Positions 42,012-50,869 of a stretch of DNA of 64,000 nt are shown here, piece after piece. The notes beneath the pieces were generated by a model, which saw nothing but the letters and a program-made list of their open reading frames with translations, was not told where the DNA came from and did not search any database. Made by a program: the position numbers and the translations under genes. This stretch comes from Pseudomonas frederiksbergensis (GTDB lineage Bacteria > Pseudomonadota > Gammaproteobacteria > Pseudomonadales > Pseudomonadaceae), in assembly GCF_035751725.1 (NCBI RefSeq), contig NZ_CP142104.1, positions 248,001 through 312,000 of the forward strand. Reading direction: 5' to 3'. Positions within the stretch are counted from its first letter, which is position 1. Each line of letters opens with the position of its first letter.

Positions 42012-43406
42012 TCAAACCGCGAAAATCTTGCCCGGGTTCATGATGCCGTTAGGGTCGAACACCGCTTTCACGGCTTTCATGTATTCGATTTCAACCGCAG
42101 AACGACTGTACGTCAGGTAGTCACGCTTGGTCATGCCCACGCCGTGTTCGGCGGAAATCGAACCGTTGTACTTCTCGACGGTTTCAAAGACCCATTTGTT
42201 CACTGTCGCGCATTTGGCGAAGAACTCGTCCTTGCTCAGGTTTTCCGGCTTGAGGATGTTCAGGTGCAGGTTGCCGTCGCCGATGTGGCCAAACCAGACG
42301 ATCTCGAAATCTGGGTAATGTTCGCCGAAGATTGCATCAATTTCCCGCAAGAAGCCTGGCACTTTCGACACGGTTACCGAAATGTCGTTCTTGTACGGCG
42401 TCCAGTGGGAGATGGTCTCGGAGATGTACTCACGCAGCTTCCACAGGTTTTGCAACTGGGTTTCGCTCTGGCTCATCACGCCGTCCAGCACCCAGCCCTG
42501 TTCGACGCAGTGTTCAAAGGTTTCCAACGCATGGTTGGCGACCTCTTCTGTGGTGGCTTCGAATTCCAGCAGGGCATAGAACGGGCAGTCGGTTTCGAAC
42601 GGTGCCGGCACATCGCCGCGACCGAGGACCTTGGCCAAGGCTTTGTCAGAGAAAAATTCGAAGGCGGTCAAGTCGAGCTTGCCCTGGAAGGCGTGCAGTA
42701 CCGGCATGATCGAGTCGAAGTCCGGCGTGCCGAGTACCATCGCGGTAAGATTTTTCGGGGCACGGTCCAGGCGCATGGTGGCTTCGACCACGAAACCGAG
42801 GGTGCCCTCGGCGCCGATGAACAATTGCCGCAAATCGTAGCCCGTGGCGTTCTTGATCAGGTCCTTGTTCAGTTCCAGCACGTCGCCCTTGCCGGTGACG
42901 ACTTTCATGCCCGCGACCCAGTTGCGGGTCATGCCGTAGCGAATGACCTTGATCCCGCCGGCATTGGTGCCGATATTGCCGCCAATCTGGCTGGAACCGG
43001 CCGAAGCGAAGTCCACCGGGTAATACAAGCCGTGCTCTTCTGCCTTGTTCTGCAATTGCTCGGTGACCACGCCCGGCTGGCACACGGCGGTGCGGTCGGT
43101 CAGGTTCACGTCGAGAATCTGGTTCATGTAGTCGAATGACACCACGACTTCGCCGTTTGCCGCCACGGCAGCTGCGGAAAGCCCGGTACGCCCGCCCGAT
43201 GGCACCAGCGCAACCTTGTGCGCATTGGCCCAGCGCACGATGGCCTGGACTTGCTCGGTGGTCTTGGGGAAAACGATGGCGGTCGGCGCGGGCGCGTAAT
43301 GCTTGGTCCAATCCTTGCCATAAGCATTCAGGGAGTCGGCATCGGTCAGGACCTTGCCAGGCTCAACCAGGGTCTTCAGCTCATCTATCACGGCAGGATT
43401 GGTCAT
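42012..43406 (-). CDS. FAD-linked D-2-hydroxyglutarate dehydrogenase
   Basis: 464 residues from ATG 43406, with GAGAG upstream; an ATG ten codons earlier has no good ribosome site. The FAD_binding_4 domain shows VPSGGRTGLSAAAV and SSQIGGNIGTNAGGIKVIRYG. The C-terminal oxidase domain has SAEHGVGMTKRDYL. It oxidises D-2-hydroxyglutarate to 2-oxoglutarate. In Pseudomonas this enzyme removes the D-2-hydroxyglutarate made by SerA, which pulls serine synthesis forward; the divergent serA next to it fits this. Electrons probably go to an electron-transfer flavoprotein. Confidence 0.9.
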   Translation of the reverse strand: MTNPAVIDELKTLVEPGKVLTDADSLNAYGKDWTKHYAPAPTAIVFPKTTEQVQAIVRWANAHKVALVPSGGRTGLSAAAVAANGEVVVSFDYMNQILDVNLTDRTAVCQPGVVTEQLQNKAEEHGLYYPVDFASAGSSQIGGNIGTNAGGIKVIRYGMTRNWVAGMKVVTGKGDVLELNKDLIKNATGYDLRQLFIGAEGTLGFVVEATMRLDRAPKNLTAMVLGTPDFDSIMPVLHAFQGKLDLTAFEFFSDKALAKVLGRGDVPAPFETDCPFYALLEFEATTEEVANHALETFEHCVEQGWVLDGVMSQSETQLQNLWKLREYISETISHWTPYKNDISVTVSKVPGFLREIDAIFGEHYPDFEIVWFGHIGDGNLHLNILKPENLSKDEFFAKCATVNKWVFETVEKYNGSISAEHGVGMTKRDYLTYSRSAVEIEYMKAVKAVFDPNGIMNPGKIFAV

Positions 43407-43481
43407 CGACAGAACTCTCGAACAATTCATGGTCATCCTGAGAACGCTTCACGTCGCAGGAATGGGTGTTTGCGGGGGGCA

Positions 43482-43493
43482 TATGCTAGCATA
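43482..43493. promoter_or_regulatory. 12-bp palindrome forming back-to-back -10 boxes between D2HGDH and serA
   Basis: TATGCTAGCATA is a perfect palindrome, so each strand reads TATGCT, a usable -10 box. It lies 118 bp before serA and 76 bp before D2HGDH. No strong -35 was found, so this could equally be an operator. Confidence 0.4.
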
Positions 43494-43610
43494 CCGACCC
43501 CGCAGCGTAGTGCCCAAAGGCTGTTCTGCGGCGACGGCTGTCACGCCGGTCGGGCCGGCCCAGGCTGTCCGATTCCCTGCCATTTTTCTCCGGGACACAG
43601 GTTTACGCAG

Positions 43611-44840
43611 ATGAGCAAGACTTCTCTCGATAAGAGCAAGATCAAGTTCCTTCTTCTCGAAGGCGTCCACCAATCGGCTGTCGACGTCCTCAAGTCGGCG
43701 GGCTACACCAGCATCGAGTACATCACCAGTTCTCTGCCGGAAGCCCAGCTCAAGGAAAAGATCGCCGATGCTCACTTCATCGGTATTCGCTCCCGTACTC
43801 AACTGACCGAAGAGATCTTCGACCACGCCAAGAAACTGGTGGCGGTCGGCTGCTTCTGCATCGGCACCAACCAGGTTGACCTCAACGCGGCGCGCGAGCG
43901 CGGTATCGCGGTGTTCAACGCACCGTACTCCAACACTCGTTCCGTTGCCGAACTGGTGCTGGCCGAAGCGATCCTGCTGTTGCGCGGCATCCCAGAGAAA
44001 AACGCTTCCTGCCACCGGGGCGGCTGGATCAAGAGCGCGGCCAACTCCTTCGAAATCCGCGGCAAGAAGCTGGGTATCGTCGGCTACGGCTCGATCGGTA
44101 CCCAGCTGTCCGTCCTGGCGGAAGGCCTTGGCATGCAGGTGTTCTTCTATGACACCGTGACCAAGCTGCCGCTGGGCAACGCAACCCAGGTCAACGACCT
44201 GCATGAGTTGCTGGGCATGTCCGATATCGTCACCCTGCACGTGCCGGAAACCCCGGCCACCCAGTGGATGATCGGTGAGAAGGAAATCCGCGCCATCAAG
44301 AAAGGCGGGATCCTGATCAACGCCGCGCGTGGCACCGTGGTCAAGCTCGACGCCCTGGCCGAAGCGATCAAGGACAAGCACCTGATCGGCGCCGCCATCG
44401 ACGTGTTCCCGGTGGAGCCACGCTCCAACGACGACATCTTCGAGAGCCCGCTGCGTGGCCTGGACAATGTGATCCTGACCCCGCACATCGGCGGCTCCAC
44501 CGCTGAAGCCCAGGCCAACATCGGCCTGGAAGTGGCGGAAAAACTGGTCAAGTACAGCGACAATGGTACCTCGGTATCGTCGGTGAACTTCCCGGAAGTG
44601 GCCTTGCCGGCCCACCCTGGCAAGCACCGCCTGCTGCACATCCACGAGAACATCCCGGGTGTGATGAGCGAGATCAACAAGGTCTTCGCCGAAAACGGCA
44701 TCAACATTTCCGGTCAGTTCCTGCAGACCAACGAGAAAGTCGGCTACGTCGTGATCGACGTCGATGCCGAATACTCGGACCTGGCGCAAGAGAAGCTGCA
44801 GCACATCAACGGCACCATTCGTTGCCGCGTGTTGTTCTAA
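43611..44840 (+). CDS. serA: D-3-phosphoglycerate dehydrogenase
   Basis: 409 residues. NAD-binding GIVGYGSIGTQLSVLAEGLG and the catalytic Arg/Glu/His set (NAARGTVV, HIGGSTAEAQ) are present. A C-terminal ACT domain (about 335-409) gives serine feedback. It commits 3-phosphoglycerate to serine and also reduces 2-oxoglutarate to D-2-hydroxyglutarate, which explains the divergent D2HGDH. The earlier in-frame start at 43218 is inside that gene; ATG 43611 matches the family start MSKTSLDKSKIKFLLLEG. A strong terminator follows. Confidence 0.97.
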   Translation: MSKTSLDKSKIKFLLLEGVHQSAVDVLKSAGYTSIEYITSSLPEAQLKEKIADAHFIGIRSRTQLTEEIFDHAKKLVAVGCFCIGTNQVDLNAARERGIAVFNAPYSNTRSVAELVLAEAILLLRGIPEKNASCHRGGWIKSAANSFEIRGKKLGIVGYGSIGTQLSVLAEGLGMQVFFYDTVTKLPLGNATQVNDLHELLGMSDIVTLHVPETPATQWMIGEKEIRAIKKGGILINAARGTVVKLDALAEAIKDKHLIGAAIDVFPVEPRSNDDIFESPLRGLDNVILTPHIGGSTAEAQANIGLEVAEKLVKYSDNGTSVSSVNFPEVALPAHPGKHRLLHIHENIPGVMSEINKVFAENGINISGQFLQTNEKVGYVVIDVDAEYSDLAQEKLQHINGTIRCRVLF

Positions 44841-44861
44841 GCTGGTCTGGCTTGCAATAAA

Positions 44862-44896
44862 AAACGGGAGCCCCGAAAAGGGCTCCCGTTTTTTTT
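44862..44896 (+). terminator. Rho-independent terminator after serA
   Basis: AACGGGAGCCC and GGGCTCCCGTT form a perfect 11-bp stem with loop CGAAAA, followed by T6-T8. One of the strongest terminators in the window. Confidence 0.95.
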
Positions 44897-44918
44897 CGGG
44901 CACAGCTCCAACCTGTGG

Positions 44919-44936
44919 TAGCGAGCAAGCTCGCTA
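44919..44936. repeat. REP element (core)
   Basis: TAGCGAGC-AA-GCTCGCTA, a perfect 8-bp stem between the convergent serA and DUF4399 genes. Confidence 0.7.
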
Positions 44937-44966
44937 ATGGGGCCGGCGTTGGATCGCCGTGCTGCG

Positions 44967-45392
44967 TTACTTCACGTTTACCGTAATCTTTTCGGACACG
45001 ATCGACGGGTCGAACGGCATATGGCCACTGTCGCCCAGAATCAACTGCAGAGTGTGTTTGCCCGGTGCCAGTTTGATCGTTGCTTCGGTTTGCGCCTTGC
45101 CGAAATGCATGTGGTGGGCATCGGTCGGAATCGGCGCGCCTTCGGCCGGTAGATCATCGACGTCGATCAGCAGATGGTGATGGCCAGTGTTTTTTGTCAT
45201 GTCGCCCGCCGGGGCCAGGGCGATTTCCTTGACGCCGAACTTGACCTTGAACTCTTGGCTGACGGTGGCGCCGTCTTCAGGAGAAACGATGAATACTTCC
45301 GCATTTTTGGGCGCCGGGGTTGCTGCTGTTGCCAGCATTGAAGTTCCGAGCAACAAACCGGCCAACGCCGCACGCGACATAAAACTTTTCAT
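44967..45392 (-). CDS. DUF4399 periplasmic protein
   Basis: 141 residues. The signal peptide is residues 1-23 (LLLGTSMLATA). The mature part is a small Ig-like/beta-sandwich with VFIVSPEDGATVSQEFKVKFGV, a conserved GHHHLLIDVDDLP histidine cluster and THHMHFGKAQTEATIKL-like sequence (AHHMHFGKAQTEATIKL), diagnostic of DUF4399. The His-rich loops hint at metal binding; the function is unknown. It is divergent from the small solute-binding-protein gene, as also recalled near P. aeruginosa PA0314-PA0315. Confidence 0.88.
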   Translation of the reverse strand: MKSFMSRAALAGLLLGTSMLATAATPAPKNAEVFIVSPEDGATVSQEFKVKFGVKEIALAPAGDMTKNTGHHHLLIDVDDLPAEGAPIPTDAHHMHFGKAQTEATIKLAPGKHTLQLILGDSGHMPFDPSIVSEKITVNVK

Positions 45393-45522
45393 TTTTTACT
45401 CCACTTTTTCCATAAAACCGTCGAGTCGTGACAACTTCGTGACTAATCGTTGTCGAAGCCTGCAACAACCATAGCAAAGCGAGCCAGAAACGAGCGTCGC
45501 TTGTATAAATCTAGGAGTGACC

Positions 45523-46089
45523 ATGCGTTTCCTGCCTGGCCTGATCTGCCTGCTACCCCTGTTGAGCCCTATGGCCCATGCGGAACTGATCGATGACGTC
45601 AACGACCGTGGCGAGTTGCGAATCGCCCTTGAGGCCAATACCGCGCCGTTCAATTTCAAGGAGGACGGCAAGCTCACCGGTTTCGAAGTGGAACTGGGTG
45701 AGATGCTCGCGGGTGAGCTCGATGTCCGCCCTGATTTTGTCGTGACCGATGAGGCTGATCTGCTGTCCGGCGTGGAAAGCGGCAAGTACGACGTCGCCAT
45801 CAACCACATAGCAATGACCCCGGAACTGGCGGAACGTTTCGACACCAGTGCCACTTATAGCCAACCGGATGCGCAATTGCTGGCGAGCAAGGATGAGGCG
45901 CAACGGCCTCTGGTCCTGGCGCAGTCTTTCCAGCCGCAAGAGAAAAAAGGACCGGCTCCGAACCTGGTGATTCCATTCCAGAAGGGCAATCCGGCGTTCA
46001 AGGCCAGCTTGGACAATGCGTTGGCGCGGATCAAGGATGATGGGCGACTGGAGCAGTTGTCGCAGAAGTGGTTGGTCAAGCAGGATTGA
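45523..46089 (+). CDS. Short family-3 solute-binding protein (second lobe reduced)
   Basis: 188 residues from ATG 45523, with TAGGAG 5 nt upstream. The signal peptide is residues 1-20 (LLSPMAHA). The first lobe is normal (LRIALEANTAPFNFKEDGKLTGFEVELGEMLAGEL, then VESGKYDVAINHIAMTPELAERFD). The second lobe lacks about 60 residues around the usual GKTVGVQ-type segment and jumps to LVIPFQKGNPAFKASLDNALARIKDDGRLEQLSQKWL. The frame is intact, so this looks like an in-frame shortening rather than a frameshift. Ligand binding may be lost or altered. No permease gene is adjacent. Confidence 0.82.
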   Translation: MRFLPGLICLLPLLSPMAHAELIDDVNDRGELRIALEANTAPFNFKEDGKLTGFEVELGEMLAGELDVRPDFVVTDEADLLSGVESGKYDVAINHIAMTPELAERFDTSATYSQPDAQLLASKDEAQRPLVLAQSFQPQEKKGPAPNLVIPFQKGNPAFKASLDNALARIKDDGRLEQLSQKWLVKQD

Positions 46090-46111
46090 GATCCGCAATC
46101 AAGCGCGAGCT

Positions 46112-46143
46112 CTGTGGCGAGGGGATAAATTCCCTCGCCACAG
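46112..46143. repeat. REP element
   Basis: CTGTGGCGAGGG and CCCTCGCCACAG are perfect 12-bp arms around GATAAATT. It lies between the solute-binding-protein and methyltransferase genes, which are convergent. Confidence 0.85.
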
Positions 46144-46173
46144 GACCACGGCCTATCCGTTACAGAATGGTTT

Positions 46174-46800
46174 TCAAGCCTTACGCCACACACTCGCCAA
46201 CCAAGGCTGCTGCTCCCGCGGCAACCCCGCCGGGCGGTAGTAATGTTCCAGCTCCAGAAATCCTGCTTCCGTGAGCAATGTGCGCCAGGCGTCGAGGTCG
46301 TGATACGCGCCGAAGCGCTGGCCGTTCCAGCCTTCCTGGTTTTCGCCCCGGGGGTTTGAGCTGAACAGCACGCCGCCAGGCTTGAGCGTGGCATGCAATT
46401 GCTTGAGGACGCGAGGCAGCTCTTGGACCGGAATGTGGAACAGGACGGCGTTGGCGAAGATCCCGTCGAAACGCTCCGCCGGCAGATCCAGTTGCAGGAA
46501 ATCCTGTTGCCACACCTCGCAGCCGCTGTCCTGGCGGGCCATGCGTGCGAACTCTTCTGAACCGTCGAGGCCTACCGCGACATGGCCCATGGCCGTGAAC
46601 GTGCGCAGGTCGCGCCCCGGACCGCAGCCGAAATCGAGGATATGCAGCGGCGGCTGGCCTTGGATGTGGCGCAGCAAGGCGTCGATGTTCTGGCTGACGT
46701 CATGATCGCGGGTGCCTTCGCGAAAGCTGTCCGCCACGGCGTTGTAATGGCCCAGGGTCGTGGCGGTGATGGTCTGCAGGTCGTCGGCGGTGTGTTTCAT
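46174..46800 (-). CDS. Class I SAM-dependent methyltransferase
   Basis: 208 residues. Motif I ILDFGCGPGRDLRTF binds S-adenosylmethionine; motif II is in VAVGLDGSEEFARMA and the post-I acidic residue is Asp. FDGIFANAVLFHIPVQELPRVLKQLHATLKPGGVLFSSNP covers motifs II-III. Substrate unknown. It lies 100 bp downstream of metI on the same strand but past a REP fragment, so it may or may not be in the sulfur operon. Confidence 0.88.
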   Translation of the reverse strand: MKHTADDLQTITATTLGHYNAVADSFREGTRDHDVSQNIDALLRHIQGQPPLHILDFGCGPGRDLRTFTAMGHVAVGLDGSEEFARMARQDSGCEVWQQDFLQLDLPAERFDGIFANAVLFHIPVQELPRVLKQLHATLKPGGVLFSSNPRGENQEGWNGQRFGAYHDLDAWRTLLTEAGFLELEHYYRPAGLPREQQPWLASVWRKA

Positions 46801-46865
46801 GATTGCTGGCTTGGCTGGGAATTGTCAGCCGACTATACCGCAAGCCCGCGGGTCGCTTCGCAGCC

Positions 46866-46886
46866 AATCGCGAGCAAGCTCGTCTC
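46866..46886. repeat. REP fragment
   Basis: CGCGAGCAAGCTCG, a short core of the REP palindrome, between metI and the methyltransferase gene. Confidence 0.5.
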
Positions 46887-46900
46887 CAGATACCCTGCGT

Positions 46901-47545
46901 TCAGCGCTTGTTCAGCCCCCGTGCCAGGCGATCCCCACCGAGTTGAATCACCGCCACCAGTGCCACCAGCAATACGATGACCGTCAACATGACCTGGCTG
47001 TCGAAGCGCTGGTAACCGTAGCGGTAGGCGATATCCCCCAGCCCACCGGCGCCGATCGCACCAGCCATGGCCGATGAGTTGATCATGGTCACCAAAGTGA
47101 TGGTAAAGCCGCCGACAATTCCTGGCAGTGCTTCGGGCAGCAGCACATGCCAGACGATGTGCCAGCGTCGGCAGCCCATGGCCTGGGCTGCTTCGATCAG
47201 GCCGTGATCGACCTCCCGCAGGCTGACTTCTGCGATACGGGCAAAAAACGGCGTGGCGGCGATAGTCAGCGGCACCACTGCAGCCCATACGCCGTAGGTG
47301 GTGCCGACGATCAATCGAGTGAACGGAATCAACGCCACCATCAGGATCAAGAAAGGTATCGAGCGAAACAGATTCACAAACCCGCCCAAGGCCTTGTTCA
47401 GCGCGGGCGCTTCATAGATACCGCCCTTGCCGCTGGTGACCAGGATCACCGCCAGCGGAATACCCGCCAACAACGCGATCAATGACGACACGCCGACCAT
47501 CAGGAACGTGTCGATAAACCCCTGCAACAACCGGTCAAACCACAT
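46901..47545 (-). CDS. metI: MetI-type ABC transporter permease
   Basis: 214 residues with five hydrophobic segments. The EAA loop [30 protein letters not shown] contacts the MetN ATPase. The start [21 protein letters not shown] is typical of MetI. It overlaps metN by 11 bp. With metN and metQ it should import methionine or a related sulfur compound. Position at the end of an operon with two SfnB-type enzymes and a monooxygenase suggests an organosulfur substrate other than plain methionine. Confidence 0.93.
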   Translation of the reverse strand: MWFDRLLQGFIDTFLMVGVSSLIALLAGIPLAVILVTSGKGGIYEAPALNKALGGFVNLFRSIPFLILMVALIPFTRLIVGTTYGVWAAVVPLTIAATPFFARIAEVSLREVDHGLIEAAQAMGCRRWHIVWHVLLPEALPGIVGGFTITLVTMINSSAMAGAIGAGGLGDIAYRYGYQRFDSQVMLTVIVLLVALVAVIQLGGDRLARGLNKR

Positions 47546-48659
47546 AACCCAGCACCTCCACCCGTTGTGCCCAATCGCCAGCGCGGTTGCGCAATTGCTC
47601 GGCGCCCAATGACGAGCCGCTCACCGCCAGCAACAACTGCCCCAGCCCGTGACCTTGAATGCTTTCAATGCCGCCGTGCAGCAGCCGCACGCGTCCGCCC
47701 AAGGCACTGAACAGGGCGGCGAGGTCTGGTTCATCGCCGCTGCGACCGGTGAAGTGCAGGCGCAACACGGTGGCTGCGTCCGCCGAGGTCGGCTGCGGTC
47801 GCAGGCGTTTGTGCAACTCATCGGGCAGCGCATGCTGCAGCGGCGCCAGGAGCGTGCGGCTGACCTCATGCTGCGGGTTGCCGAAGACCTCCCAGACGGG
47901 GCCTTGTTCGACGATCCGTCCCTGTTCCAGCACTACCACGCGGTCGCAGACTTCCCGGATCACCGCCATCTCATGGGTGATCAGCACAATCGTCAGGCCC
48001 AGCCGCTGATTGATCTCACGAAGCAGGCTGAGGATTGATTGGGTCGTTTCCGGGTCCAGCGCTGAGGTCGCTTCGTCGCACAACAGGATCTGCGGGTCGT
48101 GGACCAGCGCCCTGGCAATCCCGACGCGCTGCTTCTGTCCGCCGGAGAGTTGCGCCGGATAAGCCTCGTGCTTGCCTTGCAAGCCGACCAATTCCAACAG
48201 TTCGCGGACTTTGCGCTGGCGTTGTTCCTTGGGCACGCCCGCGACTTTCAGAGGCAGTTCAACGTTCTGCCAGACTGTCTTGGCCGACATCAGGTTGAAA
48301 TGCTGGAAGATCATGCCGACGCGGCGGCGCAGCTGCACCAGGCGATCTTCATCGAACGTGCCGATGTCCACCTGATCGATCAACACTCGCCCGCTGGTGG
48401 GCTGTTCGAGTCGGTTGATGGTGCGGATCAATGAGGATTTGCCCGCGCCACTGCGGCCGATAATGCCGAACACCTCGCCATGCCGGATCGCCAGGTCGAT
48501 GCCCTGCAGCGCATCCACCGGACCCTGATCCCCCCGATAGGTCTTGCCCAGGCCAATGAAACGTACGTGGGCGCGGTTGAGTTGCGGATGCAGTTCGGTC
48601 TGTTCGGCTTCCCGTGGCGCAACGGGGTGCTGTTTTAGCTGCGTGTTGGTGGCGTTCAT
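47535..48659 (-). CDS. metN: MetN-type ABC transporter ATPase
   Basis: 374 residues. Walker [10 protein letters not shown], signature [15 protein letters not shown] and Walker [14 protein letters not shown] are complete. A C-terminal NIL-type regulatory domain (about 275-374) is present, as in MetN proteins that sense substrate. It starts 2 bp after metQ and overlaps metI by 11 bp, so the three are translationally coupled. Confidence 0.94.
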   Translation of the reverse strand: MNATNTQLKQHPVAPREAEQTELHPQLNRAHVRFIGLGKTYRGDQGPVDALQGIDLAIRHGEVFGIIGRSGAGKSSLIRTINRLEQPTSGRVLIDQVDIGTFDEDRLVQLRRRVGMIFQHFNLMSAKTVWQNVELPLKVAGVPKEQRQRKVRELLELVGLQGKHEAYPAQLSGGQKQRVGIARALVHDPQILLCDEATSALDPETTQSILSLLREINQRLGLTIVLITHEMAVIREVCDRVVVLEQGRIVEQGPVWEVFGNPQHEVSRTLLAPLQHALPDELHKRLRPQPTSADAATVLRLHFTGRSGDEPDLAALFSALGGRVRLLHGGIESIQGHGLGQLLLAVSGSSLGAEQLRNRAGDWAQRVEVLGYVV

Positions 48660-48661
48660 GC

Positions 48662-49471
48662 TCAGCCTTCCCAGCCGGCTTGGTAGAGCTTGCCGTGGGC
48701 CTTGTCCAGCGCCGCGCGAACGGCCGGCGAGTGTTGGTAGATATCGACGAACTTGATCAGCCGTGGATCATCCTTGCTCTTGGGCTGGATCACGAACTGG
48801 ATGACGTATTCCTTATGATCGAGGCCATCGAAGAGCAGGGCAGACGTTGCGTCAAAGGTGTTCGCCAGGCGGATATAGGCCGGATAGCCCTGCACCAGGT
48901 CGGCGTCTTCATAGGCGCGCACCAGCTGCACGGCTTCGACTTGCAGGATCTTGAGTTTTTTTGGATTGGCAATGATGTCGTCTTCCGTGGCTTTGTAGCC
49001 TACCCCCGGCTTGAGCTGGATAAGCCCGGCCTTGGCCAGCAGCTGCAAGCCGCGACCGCTGTTGATCGGGTCGTTGGCAATGGCGACACTGGCGCCCTCG
49101 GGCAGCTCATCGAAGCTTTTGTAGTTCTTCGAATAGAGACCGACGTTATTGATGATTCCCGGCGCGAACGGCACCAGCTCGAAACCGGCGGCGGCCTTGG
49201 CGTTTTCCAGGAAGGGGATGTGCTGGAAATAATTCACATCGATGTCACCCGAGGCGAGGCTGACGTTCGGTGCGATCCAGTCGCTGAACTCCACCAGTTC
49301 GACTTTCAGGCCTTGTTTGTCAGCTTCTTCGACGGCGGCCTCCAAAGGAATGGCGAAGGCGGCAGTGGTGCCGATTTTCAACGGGGCGTCGGCGGCGAAC
49401 AGCGTCGGGCTGAAAAGGCTGAAGGCCAGGGCCAGTACGTTGACTGGCAGGATAAGGAAGTGCTTGGTCAT
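48662..49471 (-). CDS. metQ: MetQ/NlpA-family substrate-binding protein
   Basis: 269 residues from ATG 49471, with GGAG 8 nt upstream; an ATG six codons earlier lacks a ribosome site. The signal peptide ends near SPTLFAADA and no lipobox Cys is seen. NlpA-type blocks include [28 protein letters not shown] and [23 protein letters not shown]. It differs clearly from the orphan MetQ at 17 kb, so the two probably bind different ligands. It is directly upstream of metN and downstream of the LLM monooxygenase. Confidence 0.93.
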   Translation of the reverse strand: MTKHFLILPVNVLALAFSLFSPTLFAADAPLKIGTTAAFAIPLEAAVEEADKQGLKVELVEFSDWIAPNVSLASGDIDVNYFQHIPFLENAKAAAGFELVPFAPGIINNVGLYSKNYKSFDELPEGASVAIANDPINSGRGLQLLAKAGLIQLKPGVGYKATEDDIIANPKKLKILQVEAVQLVRAYEDADLVQGYPAYIRLANTFDATSALLFDGLDHKEYVIQFVIQPKSKDDPRLIKFVDIYQHSPAVRAALDKAHGKLYQAGWEG

Positions 49472-49501
49472 GTCGGATGCTCCAGTCATTGCTTGATTGA
49501 G

Positions 49502-50869
49502 TCATGCGCCTTCGTGGCGGTAGCTTGAACCGGTGTGTTGGTCGGGTAGTCGCGCTTCTGCGTGAAACAGTTTTTCCCGCAGGGTGCCGCTGCCATATTC
49601 GGTCTTGTACGACCCGCGTCGCTGCAGCTCGGGAATCACCAGGTCGATGAAGTCCACGTAACTTTGCGGCGTGACGATGCGGGTCAGGTTGAAACCATCG
49701 AGGCCGGTCTCGGCAATCCACGATTCCAACTCGTCGGCGACCTGTTCGGGCGAGCCGACCACCGTGATGTAACGACCGCCCAAGGCGTGTTGCTCCAGCA
49801 GCTTGCGGCGGGTCCAGTCGTTGTTCTGCAGGGTCTTGGTGGCGGATTGGATGGCGTTGCTTTTCACGTATTGGATCGGTTCATCGAGTGCGTACTCGGA
49901 AAAATCGATGCCCGTGGAGGCAGAGAAATGCGCCACCCCGGCCTCGGCGCTGGCGTAGCTCAAGTACTCGGCATGCTTGGCCCAGGCTGCCGCTTCGGTC
50001 TCGGCGACGATCACGTTCAGGCCCATGAACACTTTGATGTCATCGGCATTGCGCCTGGCCGCGAGGGCGCTGGCGCGGACCTTGTCCACCTGGACCTTGG
50101 TCGCAGGCTTGTCCTGGCCGCTGATGAACACGCATTCGGCGTGGCGCCCGGCGAACAGCAGGCCCCGCTCGGAGCTGCCGGCCTGGAACAGCACGGGGGT
50201 GCGCTGTGGCGACGGTTCACAGAGGTGATAGCCTTCGACCTGATAGAACTCGCCCTGATGCCGGACCATGTGCACCTTTTCTGGCTGGGCATAAATCCGC
50301 TGCTCGCGATCGTTGATGACCGCCTCGTCTTCCCAGCTGCCTTCCCATAGCTTGTAGAGCACTTGCAGATATTCGTCTGCCTGGTCGTAGCGGCGGTCGT
50401 GCTCGACTTGCGCAGTGAGGCCCATGGCCTTGGCGGCGCTGTCCAGATAACCCGTGACGATATTCCAGCCGACCCGGCCGCGGCTCAGGTGATCCAGCGT
50501 GCTCATGCGCCGGGCGAACAGGTACGGCGGTTCGTAGGTCAGGTTGGCCGTGAGGCCGAAGCCGAGGTGTTTCGTCACGGCGGCCATTGCCGACAGCAGC
50601 AGCAATGGGTCGTTGACCGGCAATTGGATCGACTCTTTCAGCGTGACATCCACCGACTGCTGGTAGACGTCGTAGACCCCGACGATATCGGCGATGAATA
50701 ACCCGTCGAACAAGCCGCGCTCCAACAGCTGGGCCAGCCCGGTCCAGTATTCAAGGGTGTTGTACTGGGTCGAAGTATCCTGCGGATGGGTCCACAGGCC
50801 ATGGTTGATGTGCCCGACGCAGTTCATGTTGAACGCGTTGAGGAGGATTTTTTTCTTGCCGGCCGCCAT
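49502..50869 (-). CDS. LLM-class flavin-dependent monooxygenase (NtaA/SnaA/DszA type)
   Basis: 455 residues. The NtaA/DszA signature is seen in FNMNCVGHINHGLWTHP, GLTANLTYEPPYLFARRMSTLDHLSRGRVGWNIVTGYLDSAAKAMG and RYDQADEYLQVLYKLWEGSW. Members use reduced FMN to cleave C-S or C-N bonds in sulfones, chelators and similar compounds. Its start overlaps the upstream SfnB-type gene stop by 1 nt (TGATG). With two SfnB-type genes and metQNI it forms a likely desulfurisation pathway. No flavin reductase gene is in the operon, so one encoded elsewhere must supply FMNH2. Confidence 0.9.
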   Translation of the reverse strand: MAAGKKKILLNAFNMNCVGHINHGLWTHPQDTSTQYNTLEYWTGLAQLLERGLFDGLFIADIVGVYDVYQQSVDVTLKESIQLPVNDPLLLLSAMAAVTKHLGFGLTANLTYEPPYLFARRMSTLDHLSRGRVGWNIVTGYLDSAAKAMGLTAQVEHDRRYDQADEYLQVLYKLWEGSWEDEAVINDREQRIYAQPEKVHMVRHQGEFYQVEGYHLCEPSPQRTPVLFQAGSSERGLLFAGRHAECVFISGQDKPATKVQVDKVRASALAARRNADDIKVFMGLNVIVAETEAAAWAKHAEYLSYASAEAGVAHFSASTGIDFSEYALDEPIQYVKSNAIQSATKTLQNNDWTRRKLLEQHALGGRYITVVGSPEQVADELESWIAETGLDGFNLTRIVTPQSYVDFIDLVIPELQRRGSYKTEYGSGTLREKLFHAEARLPDQHTGSSYRHEGA

